Of a stretch of DNA of 64,000 nt, positions 47,801 to 61,257 are shown piece by piece. Below the pieces are notes generated by a model. The model made no database searches. It worked only from the letters and a program-made list of their open reading frames with translations, and was not told the DNA's origin. Each line of letters opens with the position of its first letter. Within the stretch, counting starts at the first letter, position 1. The position numbers were made by a program, and so were the translations under genes. The stretch is from Litomosoides sigmodontis (lineage: Eukaryota > Nematoda > Chromadorea > Rhabditida > Onchocercidae). Location: positions 7,435,898 through 7,499,897 of the forward strand of contig OY718808.1 in NCBI GenBank assembly GCA_963070105.1, given 5' to 3'.

Positions 47801-48830
47801 TGATAGCATTTTTGTCTTACTGCACGGTATAAAGTAATAGCAATGAAACATTCATTGAATAGACGAAAAACTTTTGTATTTTAATTTCTGAAATATTCAG
47901 GGATAACTTCGAAAATGCTACAATAATTTTTTTTAGGAATAAAATTTAACAAAAACTGAATTAATCATTTGATCAAGTTTAGATAATTTTGTTCAGTTTT
48001 CATTTCAAAAATGAAAAAGGAAGAACAAAAAGGGATGAAATATTTATTTAAATGAAATTATTTTATAAAATGGAAAAGTTTAAACAATCGTTACGCATTC
48101 ATTTCAATTTATTATTCTTTGTTTTGTTGCTTTTTCTGTTTGTGTTGGGGAAATGAGGAAGGGACTTTTTTCTTGCAACTAAGAATACGGTGGTTTTGAG
48201 AAGTGAAGAGATTTATGGCTGAATTGGTGTGGGAAGGAAGCAAATTTTTATGTTTGTATGTTTCCCTTATTTATTGCACTACGCCTTCCTGCCCACTACG
48301 CCGTTTCTCTCTCTCTCTCTCTCTCTCTCACTCACTCACGCACCTACATAGACAGAGCAAATTCAAATTAAAGGGCTTTTTAAAGAATACTAGAAAAGTG
48401 TAGACTTACTTTGATGCTTTGATACGGTAAGAAATGAGTGCTTTTTCTGTCGAAGACCGTACGACAGCTTAGATCACGTGGTACACTTGCATATCACATT
48501 ATCATTTTGAAATAATTAGATATCACAGGTATTTAACACCTATTATCTAGACATAAATTGGCAAAAGACAATTAAATTTGAACTAACAATCTCAATGCAT
48601 CGGTAAAATTTTATAGATAGAATTTATGATTAAAATATTTATTACAACAATAAAAAAGTAGAATAAAATCTTTCTGGTTGAAGAAAAAAGTTTAATTTAG
48701 GTAAAATTGAAACTTTTTTAGGGAAAAAAAAGCCAAGAAGAAACGCCTATCAATATCTTTATGCTTTATCAGTGAATTCGAATTTATCTTTCGTCCGATC
48801 ATTATTACTCGTGAAGATTTACTACCTGTG
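41870..48830. other. Gene-free AT-rich stretch
   Basis: I see no exon with splice context. Open frames at 42537-42812, 46603-46888 (both strands) and 47636-47851 are low-complexity or mutually overlapping. GA/CT tracts occur near 42330, 44900 and 48306. A slightly GC-richer patch lies at about 44520-44660. Confidence 0.5.
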
Positions 48831-48857
48831 AATTGATTAGTCTGAAAATGAATACAA

Positions 48858-48859
<2 letters not shown>

Positions 48860-48902
<43 letters not shown>
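48860..48902 (+). repeat. (CT)21 microsatellite
   Basis: About 42 bp of uninterrupted CT dinucleotides, 60 bp before the large 15-bp minisatellite. Confidence 0.95.
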
Positions 48903-48903
<1 letters not shown>

Positions 48904-48958
48904 CTTACGAAGTATATTGAAATTCTCTGAAAGAAGAAAAAAACCCATCCAATCTAAA

Positions 48959-50545
48959 TTTTTATTTTTCTATTTCTTTATTTTTTATTTTTCTATTTTT
49001 TATTTTTCTATTTTTTATTTTTCTATTTTTTTTTATTTTTCTATTTTTTATTTTTCTATTTTTTATTTTTCTATTTTTTATTTTTCTATTTTTTATTTTT
49101 CTATTTTTTATTTTTCTATTTTTTATTTTTCTATTTTTTATTTTTCTATTTTTTATTTTTCTATTTTTTATTTTTCTATTTTTTATTTTTCTATTTTTTA
49201 TTTTTCTATTTTTTATTTTTCTATTTTTTATTTTTCTATTTTTTATTTTTCTATTTTTTATTTTTCTATTTTTTATTTTTCTATTTTTTATTTTTCTATT
49301 TTTTATTTTTCTATTTTTTATTTTTCTATTTTTTATTTTTCTATTTTTTATTTTTCTATTTTTTATTTTTCTATTTTTTATTTTTCTATTTTTTATTTTT
49401 CTATTTTTTATTTTTCTATTTTTTATTTTTCTATTTTTTATTTTTCTATTTTTTATTTTTCTATTTTTTATTTTTCTATTTTTTATTTTTCTATTTTTTA
49501 TTTTTCTATTTTTTATTTTTCTATTTTTTATTTTTCTATTTTTTATTTTTCTATTTTTTATTTTTCTATTTTTTATTTTTCTATTTTTTATTTTTCTATT
49601 TTTTATTTTTCTATTTTTTATTTTTCTATTTTTTATTTTTCTATTTTTATTTTTCTATTTTTTATTTTTCTATTTTTTATTTTTCTATTTTTTATTTTTC
49701 TATTTTTTATTTTTCTATTTTTTATTTTTTAATTTTTTATTTTTCTATTTTTTATTTTTCTATTTTTTATTTTTCTATTTTTTATTTTTCTATTTTTTAT
49801 TTTTCTATTTTTTATTTTTCTATTTTTTATTTTTCTATTTTTTATTTTTCTATTTTTTATTTTTCTATTTTTTATTTTTCTATTTTTTATTTTTCTATTT
49901 TTTATTTTTCTATTTTTTATTTTTCTATTATTTTTTATTTTTCTATTTTTTATTTTTCTATTTTTTATTTTTCTATTTTTTATTTTTCTATTTTTTATTT
50001 TTCTATTTTTTATTTTTCTATTTTTTATTTTTCTATTTTTTATTTTTCTATTTTTTATTTTTCTATTTTTTATTTTTCTATTTTTTATTTTTCTATTTTT
50101 TATTTTTCTATTTTTTATTTTTCTATTTTTTATTTTTCTATTTTTTATTTTTCTATTTTTTATTTTTCTATTTTTTATTTTTCTATTTTTTATTTTTCTA
50201 TTTTTTATTTTTCTATTTTTTATTTTTCTATTTTTTATTTTTCTATTTTTTATTTTTCTATTTTTTATTTTTCTATTTTTTATTTTTCTATTTTTTATTT
50301 TTCTATTTTTTATTTTTCTATTTTTTATTTTTCTATTTTTTATTTTTCTATTTTTTATTTTTCTATTTTTTATTTTTCTATTTTTTATTTTTCTATTTTT
50401 TATTTTTCTATTTTTTATTTTTCTATTTTTTATTTTTCTATTTTTTATTTTTCTATTTTTTATTTTTCTATTTTTTATTTTTCTATTTTTTATTTTTCTA
50501 TTTTTTATTTTTCTATTTTTTATTTTTATTCTTGTTTTTATTTTT
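48959..50545 (+). repeat. 15-bp minisatellite, about 105 copies
   Basis: Unit TTTTTCTATTTTTTA repeated over about 1.59 kb, almost without change inside blocks. Register shifts occur at about 49029 (extra T's), 49648 (one T lost), 49727 (CT to A variant) and 49929 (TTA insertion), dividing it into blocks. The long open frame it creates (FSIFY repeated) follows from 15 being divisible by three and is not evidence of a protein. On the minus strand it reads as a purine-rich A-tract array, which may bend DNA. Confidence 0.96.
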
Positions 50546-51182
50546 TTATTTCTTTGTTTTTTTTGCTTCTGAATTTTTGTAAAAAAATTTTTAGAAACCC
50601 ATCCAATAAATGAAATTTAAAATCTAAATCTGAATAATAACAGTCTATCGCTTACAACGTCATACGACGAAGGTCAAAGCGGTTAAACGTTCAAGATTAT
50701 TTGTTCATGGCGCGCCACTAATTCATATTGATTGCCAACAGGCTATAAATCATCATGTCGCTTCTTTCTTTTCCCTTTCTCTCCCCCTCCCTCTCCCTCC
50801 CTCTCTCTCTCTCTCTCTCTCCATCTCTCTATCTAAATTGTTGCATACCGTATAAGTAAGCTAAAATATTTAAAGTATTTTTTTCTTCACTTTGAAAGAA
50901 ATTATTTCTTTAAACGATAATTTTTTTTTGATGAAATGAAATGATTGCTAAATGAGATGATAATAATGGATCTTTTGAAAGAGCAAAACCAAACATCAAT
51001 AGTTTCACCAATTCTTATTTTTTTTTTGATGAAAAAGCAAAAAAAGAAAGAAGTCTATGAGAAGTGTGAAGTTGAGAAATTATTGAAATGTATGAATTCC
51101 TTCAGCACCGCAAGTGTGGATGAGTGGATGGTGGCGGTATGTCATGGATGACCACCTGCACCCGCACCTCCATCATGCATAC

Positions 51183-51210
51183 ATGCATGCATGCATGCAT
51201 GCATGCATGC
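51183..51210 (+). repeat. (ATGC)7 microsatellite
   Basis: Seven ATGC units; each unit is overlapped by self-complementary GCATGC, so the run can fold on itself. Confidence 0.93.
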
Positions 51211-51345
51211 TATCAATCCGATCTTTCACGAATTCTTCTTCCCTTTGTGATGCGCAATACTGTCGCATACATTCCTATCAATTGTCGCATGGCAATTATC
51301 GACCACTCCTAGATGTCCTTGTCACCCAGCACTGTTGTAGTTGTA

Positions 51346-51396
51346 CATCCATTCGTCCATCCATCCGTCCATCCATCCATCCATCCATCCATCCAT

Positions 51397-51430
<34 letters not shown>

Positions 51431-51457
51431 GTCCATCCGTTCATCCATCCGTTCATC
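51346..51457 (+). repeat. (CCAT)n array with CCGT variants
   Basis: About 26 tetranucleotide units, pure CCAT in the middle and mixed with CCGT and TCAT at both ends. Frames through it read as His-Pro-Ser-Ile repeats, an artefact. Confidence 0.93.
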
Positions 51458-52134
51458 TTACTGGCATTCAACAAATGTTGAATGCCACCGTCGCCTAGTG
51501 TTTGACGGAACCTGATTCAACGATGGAACAGGTTGATCAACGTAGCATAATAATGATAATAATGGGACAGCAGGTTAATGAAATGGATTTGATTTTATTG
51601 CAGGTACTACTCGAAACTAAACCTATATTACTACTGTTATCATTATTACTATTATTTTTATTATCATTATTATTATCATTACTAAATACTAATTACTGTT
51701 ATTGGTTGTTGTGGTTGTTGTTGTTGTTGTTGGGATATGCAATGTATTGAGAATTGAGCGATTTCTGTTCTATCGAATTAAATCACATAATTTTGTCCTT
51801 TGATGATAATTTATTAAGGCCTAATTACTATACTTAGTGTGAGTGATACGATGTAATTAGTTGGCTGTTGTGAAGCTTAACTGATTGATTGTTATGGAAA
51901 GTGTCGTTGGATTTGGAGTGAGCAACAGAAGGAAATTCTATTAATTAAGGAATCTGTTTTTTTTTTGCTCCATAATATTCATGTATCATTACAGTTTAGG
52001 AGAGTTTTAAACGACCTAAATAATAAGTCTCAGAAAAAAAATCAAAGGTTTGAATTTTGTTGATATGGCAGTTCTGTGTAAAACAATACGTTCGTTGCAG
52101 ATACGGTAGTTGGGTAAATGAAATTAGATTGAAA

Positions 52135-52301
52135 GAGTAAATTGAAATTGAAGTGTTATAATGAGTTCAGAGGTAAAATTTAAATTTTAAAGTTAATTTT
52201 TTTTAAGAGTAAATTGAAAGTGTTATAAAATTGTTCTTTTAAGAGTAAATTTTAAGAGTAAATTGAAATTGAAGTGTTATAATGGGTTCAAAGGTAAAAT
52301 T
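52135..52301 (+). repeat. Locally duplicated 46-bp segment
   Basis: GAGTAAATTGAAATTGAAGT at 52135 and again at 52256, both continuing into GTTATAATGRGTTCARAGGT and AAAATT. A truncated third copy lies near 52207. The spacing is 121 bp. Confidence 0.85.
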
Positions 52302-55222
52302 AGTAGAGGAAATTAGAGCGCTGTGAAATCTGAATTCAAAAATGAAAACCTTAAAGTCTTAAATGAAAGCTCATTTTGTAATGAAAGCTTTAAAGAACTA
52401 AAGTCAGATGTTATTTAAAATTGGATATTATTATTTTCAATTTTTTCACTTCAAAGTTAAAGTTAAAAAAATGTTTACTGAACATAATTGTTTTCGTTGT
52501 TTTAGAGGGATTTTTTTAATTTAAAAATTTAGTTCTTAATCACATTGATTATTATCGTTTTCATTTGTTCAAAATAACTTCAAATTAGTGACATTCGCAT
52601 GTCTCACGCAAGTAACCTACCACGTCGTTCTTAGCAATCCGTTGCAACCTGCCTAACCTTATTTCTGCTGAATGTCCATCCATTAATGGATTTTGCGGGT
52701 GTGTTGTTGCTAAGTAACGACGATGAATGTTAGTTGTAAGATATTTAGTGAAATGAAATCTTTCATCTTTCTATCTTCACTTGCTGCTCATTTCTCTTCT
52801 TCCGCTAATTTTTCACGTAATTCAAGAGTTAATTTAGATTTCAATATTTCAACGTTTAACCAATTCTCTCTTCCTACTTCCAGTTTTCATCCTCAATCTT
52901 TCCATCCTACTCTCTCATGCTTAACTCTCTCTCACTCTTCTAGTCCTTAATACCTTCTAAGTGTTACACTTCCGTCCATTTGATAATAGAATGACATCTT
53001 CTCTCTCTCTCTCTCTCTCTCTCGTTTTATCAGCAGTTCTCGTACAATCGTCTTTTTTTTTCATCTCAAATTATCAGTAAGCAAAAATCTCAAATTTAAG
53101 CAAATTAAATTAAACGATAAAGCGATATGTTTTTCGTCGATTGCATTCATCCGTTCCCATACTTCTTCAATGGATTTATTGTTTGGAATTTTAAATGAAC
53201 TAATCCTTTCCTCTTCACAGTTTAATCCTCTTCAATAGTTTCGTAGCAAGCTGTGGATGGTAATGGGAGAGTAGTATGAGCCCCTTATCTGAGTACTTCT
53301 TTAAAAAAAAAAAAGAGTTTAAGAAATTTCTTAAATTCCTTCTTCACTTCAATTACGTTGTTCTTGTTTATTGTGTGTGTGCGAGTTTTTTGCTAATTCA
53401 TGCGCGATTTTGAAAATATTTTAATTTAACTTTTTATATTTTTAAAATAAAATAACGAAGTTATGCGATGCAGCAAATTTCTCATAGTTATTAGCAAACG
53501 ACAATTTTCAAAAATATTAAAAAATTTTTTCCTTATTTTTTAAATTAATTCGATTCGAAATAGAAAAAGGTTAAATGACATCGATTGATACAAGAAGGAA
53601 GGGATGAGAATTGTAATTTGAGAAGTACCGTAGCTAAGAAGGTTGAGTAAAGTTGAGGAGTAAATTGAAACTCATCGACGTCAGGTGTCATTAACCTGTT
53701 GAACTATTATCGCTCAACTGTTAATCAGTGCCTAGCATAATGACAATCAAATTGCTGCCTAAAGCTTTCTTTTCTGATCCGCTTCTCCAATAGATAGAGA
53801 GAGAGAGAGAGGTTGCTGTTAGCTTCATGTGATATTGAATATTACTACTTCTTTGAAACAAATACTTTACTCGGACCGAACTTCTTTCGGTAAAATCGCT
53901 TGATTAATTGTCACGGGATTTTAATTTAAGCTCATTCTGTTTGCATTTGTTGAAAATACAACGTGAAAGATTATTACTGAATATGTAACGAAGAACATAG
54001 GCGAATTCACTCTATGAATTTATTAAATTTGATAGTAAAATGGTTAGGTAGACATTTGGAATGATTTCATTCTATCAGTATTATTTGTGAGATGCTTATT
54101 TTATGAAGTTAAATTAACTAAAATTAAATTGTTAGAGTGCTAATTAGAAGAAATGTACTGCTATCTATTAAGAGCTTTCGTAAAGGAACTTCTTGAAAAT
54201 TTGCGTAAACTAATTAGTTAATTTTCTCTACGAAACCACTTATCAACAGTAATGTAGCTCGCTCGATTGATTCGCGTCCATCACATCTTTTACAGCTTTC
54301 TCTGCTAATTTACGTAATTTTTCTCAACAATTACACTTTGTGGAAGTTGTCTTTACTAAGCCAATTTCACGTGAACATACGTTAGATACACGTAAATATT
54401 TCTTACCAATTTTTTCCACTGCCTGTTTACAATTAGTTCATCAACGAAGTTTTGTTTGCATGATTCGCTAAACTTCTGGTTATGCAGTGTACGTCGTTTT
54501 TTTTTACACGCAGTGTGTAAGCGTCTTGCGCGTGCGTGTGCGTTGCGTGCTTATGTACATGTATGCATGTACGATTATATTTTTAGTTTCTGACCTCAGT
54601 GAGTTCCCATGAAATTTTTTTCCTCTACTGAACCATACGAAATTTAGTAATTAGGCCTTGGACTACTAGCTTAGTGATATGTCCATTGGACGTTGGCGAT
54701 CAATCGCTGGAAGGAAGATTGAGGATACTGTATAGGCCGTACGACCATCGATAATTTAGTCTTGTCCATCCAATTTTTGCTCTGTTAAATGGTGAAATTT
54801 ATTCGTTTTTGCTTTAAGTGACTTATTTATTTATATTTTTCAAATTTCTAGATAAATTCAAAGAAAAAAGCTTCTCGAAATGAAATTGTTAAAATTTAGT
54901 GGTCAAAAAAAGTCATAAAACATTTAAATATTTTTTGGTCAACAAAAACAGAGTACACTCAGCTTTAACGATTGCAAAAGAATTTTAATTTGCAGCTGTT
55001 TAATCTAACAACATCGTAGTTAATGTTGAAATGTAGAAAAACTGAAAAAATATAACTTTTGAAAAACATCAATTAAGCAAACCTGCCTGAATATATTACG
55101 TTTATGCCTAACTGCGATCGATTAAACACGTTGACTAATAAATGCTCTCAATTGAAATTTCAAATAATAAATTGAATTGAGAAAAATGAAATAATTTGGA
55201 TGAAGAAATAAAACAATGTTGT

Positions 55223-55254
55223 TATATATATGTATATATATGTGTGTGCGTGTG

Positions 55255-55287
<33 letters not shown>
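55223..55287 (+). repeat. (TA)n-(GT)n compound microsatellite
   Basis: TATATA/TGTATA units lead into about 45 bp of GT with one TGTTGT interruption, about 260 bp before the first placed exon of the downstream gene. Confidence 0.92.
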
Positions 55288-55546
55288 TGCATCAATGATC
55301 AAAAGATGTTGGCGCAAATATTGTCCAGGAAGAAACGAATATTTCATCTATTCCTCACCCTCATCATTCCATAGTCTCTCTTTTTCCCTCTCTTCCTCTC
55401 TCCCTCTCTTCTTAAATTCATTTTTCCTTTAAAATGTTTATACTATATTCGATGTTGAAATAAATAAATGTTCGTTGAAAGGGAAATACGGAAGTATTTG
55501 TTGTTTGTTTGTTTGAATTTGCTGATTGATAAGTGAATTTTTGCAG

Positions 55547-58158
55547 GAATTGATGGATTTCAATTTTACATGGAATTTGAAATCTGAAACATTGCCTGAA
55601 GATGCATTATACGACTGTATACCACCGGAATTAGTAATTAGGATTGATCGGTATTTGTCTTTCGAAGATAGCCTTCACTTTCAGGTATTCATTTCAGTCA
55701 TCAGCTGATCACTGTCAATTATTATTGCTATCAAATTTATTGAAGAAATTTTAAAATAACTTCACATTAAGGTGGAAGAATTACTAATTTATATATTTTT
55801 AGTTTCATTTTTAGATTAATAGCAAAAGTAATGTAAGTAACTGTTAAATGGTTATTTTTGCATGCTTTCATGAATATATCAAATGTTTCGTGTTAAAATT
55901 AATGAGTTTTAAAATACCCTTTCTAACCACTCAGAAAAGGCAACGAAGCAAGAACTTTGATACTAATTTCACAATTTCATAGTTAGCTGTCGACAATAAT
56001 TTGAAGCGTTTTTCGTCATTTGCAGGAATGTTCGCGTTATATCAAATCAGTGTTGTGCTCTAATTGGTGCCATTATAATAAAATTCAGGTATGTAAATGT
56101 TAGTAAATGTTTTGAGAGAAGATTAGCTATAAAAATTTTGTGAAATCATCGATTGAACTATGGAACTGGAGCTGTTGCAGATAAGCGATGACCCTCTCGA
56201 TTGTTATATTATCAGTACGAAAAGTTATATACCTAAACGGAATTTTTCGGAGAGCAATTTGAATACAGTTCTCACCAGTTAGCCTTTCTCCTTTTCCTTT
56301 GCTTACTCTAAAAATGAGCATTTAATGAGTTTTAATTAATTAACTAAGGTTTTTGATTCAAACGAAGGAAAAATTAGTGATGCAGCGGAGTTGAGTTTGG
56401 GAATTAGACGTACCGTACCGTACCGTACCGTATGCCAGATTTCCTGTTCGATATTCTTTTAAAGAGTATCGCAGTTATCAGCTAGTAAAGCCGTTTCAGC
56501 ATGCACGAAGATTGTGGAAGTGATGATGATCATGAAGGATGTCGGATCATTGCAGAAGTGCAGTTCTGGCGTACCACAATCGCTGAAAGGTATGATTGCT
56601 GCAGTGTCACGTAACAATAGGAGTACTCGAGACGGATCATATTGATCGTGCCATCTATCAATTTAAATTTAATTAGGACATATCCTCAATTATCATAGCA
56701 CTGCCGCTAAGTAAGCTTATTCATTTTGCATCATAGCAATTGCAATTGTAATAATTAGCTACGACAAATTACGGAAGCGTTGTTGCAGATGCGTCGTTGT
56801 ATGAAAGAAACGGTTATTTGGGATACTTATTCTCGAAGATGCCCAAAGAAATGGTCACTCGACTTAAGACTGTTTCGTTGCACGTTGATATCATGCGTGA
56901 TAATCTCAAACAGTTGTGCTTCCCATGCCCAACGCAAGACCTCCTCTATTCCATTCATCATTTGGCCGATTCTCATTTTGAAACTTTCGCTCAGGTTTAC
57001 TTTAATTTTTTTTCAATCACTTTACTGTTAAGCAATACTGTGAGGCAATCTACAGATAGCCTGAAGTAGCACTTAAAGTGAAACAAATTTTCATTATTTG
57101 CTAATTTCCAAATGGGAGATTTCCAAATAAAAATAATAAAAATTCTAAATATTCCAAAATAGAATTTCCAAATAGAAGAGATATGAAAGTTAAGGAATGG
57201 TATTTCGAAAAGCACAACCAGTAGTTTTTTTTTTCACTCATCTCAGTGATTGCTTTGTCTCACTGTCATTATCATTATCATTATTATCATTATCATTGTT
57301 ATTATTAATTGGTTGTTGTCCCAGTGATGGTGGTGGTGGTGGCTCTTATGTATGGAATGATTTTGCATTTTAATTACTGTCACATTTACAGATTTCGTTC
57401 TGTTCAGCGACAATCCAATCTGATGATTATCAGCTTAGGAATATGTTGCTGAATGGTATGGAAATGACGTTGAAGAATGTTGCTAAATATTGCACAAAAA
57501 CTGATTTCACAATTGGTTAGTCCCTCTGAATTCATTTGAATTATTCGTTTAAAATTGCTCGATTGAAATGTAGCATTTTTTTAATTCGCAAAATATTGTT
57601 AATTGTGAGTATTTTAGCCGTTCGTCCAATTCATCTATGTTTTGTCGATTCGATTAATACTTTTCAATGATCAACTTTAGTTACTAAAACAATTCAAAGC
57701 CATCAATATATCACATTTCGATTGACATTTAACTTGTAGCATAAACCACTTTGTTTTTTTTTTGTTAAAAGATATCGTTTTAAAATTTAATTTTTATGAC
57801 AGATGCGGGTGAAGGTTACGCAGATATGACGGTGGAAAAAGGAAAAATGGAATATTCATTTGCATTTTTCTACTACAATCCCTACATTTGTGGAGCGGAA
57901 TCGCAGCCGCCGATGGAACGAAGGGATCGGAATGGTGAAAATTTGGTTAATTCACCTTTTCTTCCTGAGAAACTAATTAGCCATAGCGAGAGGAGTGATA
58001 ACGGTGATAAGAACAGTAGTGATGAGACGACGAGTACAGCTAGCAGTAGTAGTAGCTTAACGTGCATGAGTGCACCAAATCAAATTCATTGCCAAAGTAA
58101 TTTGCAAATCTCAAATGGAATGTATGCATCATTTTGGAGGAATCTAACGGAATGCTAA
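55547..58158 (+). CDS. Unidentified multi-exon gene (3' part)
   Basis: I do not recognise the family. Exons: 55547-55684, 56026-56088, 56475-56589, 56789-56994, 57392-57515 and 57803-58158 (stop TAA). They total 1002 nt, phases agree at every junction, and donors and acceptors are good. The first exon opens in frame with no certain start; ATG at 55553 is possible, but the acceptor at 55546 argues for upstream exons. The 333 residues look soluble and mostly helical: PEDALYDCIPPELVIRIDRY, KIVEVMMIMKDVGSLQKC, YERNGYLGYLFSKMPKEM, then CFPCPTQDLLYSIHHLAD and DDYQLRNMLLNGMEMTLKNV. No transmembrane segment is seen. The last 90 residues are polar and serine-rich, with a run of five serines after TTSTA, so the C-terminus is probably disordered. 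AATAAA at 58667 is a candidate poly(A) signal. Confidence 0.75.
56409..56432 (+). repeat. (CGTAC)n pentanucleotide repeat
   Basis: Almost five copies of CGTAC in the second placed intron of the unidentified plus-strand gene. GTAC is self-complementary. Confidence 0.9.
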
Positions 58159-58666
58159 ATATGTATTTTAGGTAAGTAAAATTTTACTTAAATTATTGAT
58201 CTTATTAGTTGTACATTCTGATATAATGAAAAGTTTCAGTTCAATTGTGAATCAATTGGTAGTAGTTATATTTAAATAGGCATTTTTATGATTATAGATA
58301 CATACGTATCACCATGGAAAATCACCCCAATATTTTTTGTATGATATAGCTAAAATTTTATAAATTAGCATATGATAGCTTAATTCGCATAGAGGATAAT
58401 TTAATTTTAATTTATGATGAATAAGAGAATTTTGGCATTTGTTTATCAGGGTGTAATATTTTGATCTCTTTATATACATATTTGTATACAGTGTTTCGTA
58501 TAATTATTAGCCTCTTTTTCAGTCCTATTACTAGACCGGTCAAAAGTGAAAAAGAAAAAAGCAAAGTGTTTTTTTTTTGTAAAAGTCATTTCAAATAATT
58601 TCAAAATTCACTTAGTGCCCGTAACAACACGTTTCATTTGCTTGTCTGTCGCTGTTGAATGCGATA

Positions 58667-58672
58667 AATAAA
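58667..58672 (+). promoter_or_regulatory. Candidate polyadenylation signal AATAAA
   Basis: The first canonical hexamer I noticed downstream of the stop at 58158. The distance gives a 3' UTR of about 0.5 kb. Supported by sequence match and position only. Confidence 0.4.
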
Positions 58673-61243
58673 GAGGAATATATTTAATTAGTTGATCTGT
58701 TCTTCAACGCACGCTTGTTTGAAGCTCCTACTGTATGCAAATTTTGAAGCTCACAATTTTATGCTTATCCTTTGCATAGTTTCATTGAATAGAGTGTAAA
58801 TGAAAAAATGCTAAAAATTGAAAAATTGCCAAAAAACTTTGAGTACTAAATCCTTTGATGCAAATATTACTGTTTGCAATCCATTTAAAATCAAATAATA
58901 TTTAAATCATTGCAATTCATTTAAATTTGAATCAAATAAATAACATAGCAACTTTAAGTCAGGAAAACATCTTGACGATTATTTCTCTAAAATATTTTCA
59001 ACTTTTCAACGCTACATTGAAATTATTAATTTCTTCACGGTGATGAAAATTTTTGAAAAATAATGCAATCCTTTTTCTCGAAATTTTTTTCTTCCAAGAA
59101 AAAATTACAACAAAAAAAGAAAGTTTGAAAAATATCAGCGATTGTTAATTAATTCAAAAGGAACAATTTGTGAAAGAAATTAATCAGTTTACTGAAAATT
59201 TTTAGCGATATAAATGTCTTTTTCCATTCAATTAAAACTTTAGTAATTTCCTGTTCCGTCTACTTTCTCTCACTACCAGTTTTTGAGTGAAAATTAGCAA
59301 GAAAAACATTAAATCCCATTGAAATTACTTGTGAAAGTTACAAAAATTAACACTTAACGTTTCAAACATCACTCATTTAAATGAATTTTAAAATTGCCTT
59401 GAAGAAAATATCAATTATGTGAGAAAACGCTGTCAATTGTTGAGCGCTTTGCTTTCCGGTTTCCACTGCGACGGAACCGGTTCAGTTGTAAAAATTTAAG
59501 GTTGCTGAATGGGAATTTATACGAGCGATAATTTACAATTTTTTAAATAGTAACATGAATACGTCACCTTTTTTTCCACTCCTTTTCTTCATCAAACACC
59601 TCTTTTCTCCACTCATTAGCGTTCGTAATGTACTTTTTTGCTTGGAGACTTTTAGTTAGCTTTAAGTAGTTCAAAATTTTTTTTAATAATTATTATTGCA
59701 ATTGTAAATTCCAACTATTGGAATTTTTATCGAATAGAATATCTTTGTGTAGCGATGACCACTGGCTGAATTTGCACTTTAACTATTGAGAATTAGCTGT
59801 TGCAGCAAAGACATGCGGTGGCATTTAGGACGAGAATTAATATTTTTCTTCCTAATATCGGTTCTTTTTCAAAACAAAAAGCAAAAATAAAATTCCCATA
59901 ACTTTTCAATCTTTTTGGGATGATATAGCACAAATCATGCAAAGTTTACTTCTCATCTGTAATAACTAAAAACTCATTATAACTGCTTGCTAATTAATTA
60001 TAATCGTCTGATTAGCAAAAATGAAAATAGCCATTGTCGAAAGCAATCGAAATTGATAAGAAAATAAATGTTAGCAGAAATAAGAATCTTGAAAACATAA
60101 ATTACAACAAAATTTATAATTCAATTAAGGCAAAGATGAAAATTAAAATCAAATTTTGGATTTTGTTAAAAGTTTCAAAAGTTTTTCGTGTAATATAAGA
60201 ATCACTTTTGAATAGCAGCAAAGGATTGCTTCAGCAGCAACCGTCTCAATCGAAAGCTATACTAATTTCTCACATAAACCAACAACTGAAATAAATTTCT
60301 ATCGCTCGCGCTGATATTCGGCGGTGTCATTTCATCACTGTCACTTCAATTTGCAATTTTATTTTCCTACCAAATTCACTTCACTTTGGTGGGCGAAATG
60401 AAAATTCGAACATCATTCTCAAGAGAAGACATGGATTCTAATTAATGCAAAAATGAATCGTATTTTTTTTAATTTCCATTAATTCTTCCACTCTTATTGA
60501 ATGATATGAAATGCAGCAATTAGACCTTCAATTATGAAAGCCTAATTAGTTAGTCGAATGGGCAAATCGATCGTCAATCTATAAAAGGATTTTCAGGATT
60601 CTCTATCAAGCACCACCTAACCAATTTTTTACTTTTCACCTCTTCCTTTGTTGGTATTAAAAATAAAAAAACATACGTGCACATGCTCATTTAGCTTCCA
60701 CTAAACTAAATTCATTTGCTGCTGCACAAATCATTGCTAACTTCTTATAAAGTGATATTCATTTAATTTGTTAAACAAATTAAATTGCAAAATTTAAACA
60801 GGAAAATTTTTTTTTTGGTAAATAAAAAAGCGAAAAAATTTACGTAATTATTTGAAACGATAAAAAAAATGTTGTCAAAAGCCAAACATATGTTAAGAAA
60901 AACTATTGCACATGGAACCTTAAATGATCGAAAAATCCATATTGATAAGTGAATTCAAAAAGAATACCTTGACGAACAGGATCATTCTACCGGTCAGCTC
61001 GACCCGATTTATCAATTCGCTACGATTATAATTTACCACATTTGTCCACTCGTTGCACCAACTGATCATCAGTTACTTCAACAATTTGATGATCGATCCT
61101 TTGCATAAATTTTTCCTGCAATATATCATTAGCATTTTAGAAATTAAAAATAAATGGATAACTTATGTGTAAACATTGAATTATTTATCAGTGATAAGTT
61201 ATACATTACATTTCATCAATTATCATTATTACCTATTTGATAA

Positions 61244-61257
61244 GAAATTACAGGAAA
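61244..61257 (+). promoter_or_regulatory. Probable spliced-leader trans-splice acceptor
   Basis: AAATTACAG followed by GAAA and the ATG at 61258. An acceptor-like CAG only 4 nt before the start codon, with no plausible upstream donor exon, is typical of nematode trans-spliced mRNAs. It cannot be told from an ordinary 5' UTR intron without transcripts. Confidence 0.5.

Larger units (their letters stand above)
50570..55546. other. No convincing exon; microsatellite-rich upstream of plus-strand gene
   Basis: Probably holds the promoter and 5' exon(s) of the plus-strand gene whose first exon I can place starts at 55547. Contains CT runs near 50780-50830 and 53000, ATGC and CCAT arrays near 51180-51457, ATT/ATC and TTG repeats near 51630-51735, and a short duplicated segment at 52135-52301. 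Confidence 0.45.
58159..61257. other. 3' UTR of the upstream gene, then intergenic
   Basis: Carries a canonical AATAAA at 58667-58672, about 510 nt after the stop at 58158. The rest is AT-rich without recognisable exons and leads into the promoter of the ground-like gene. Confidence 0.5.

Noticed and set aside
48833..49732. 299-residue open frame with FSIFY repeats
   Set aside because: It is the translation of the 15-bp minisatellite; the repeat length divisible by three keeps the frame open until an indel.
51114..51515. Open frames rich in His-Pro-Ser-Ile
   Set aside because: Products of the CCAT tetranucleotide array, with no homology or conserved flanks.
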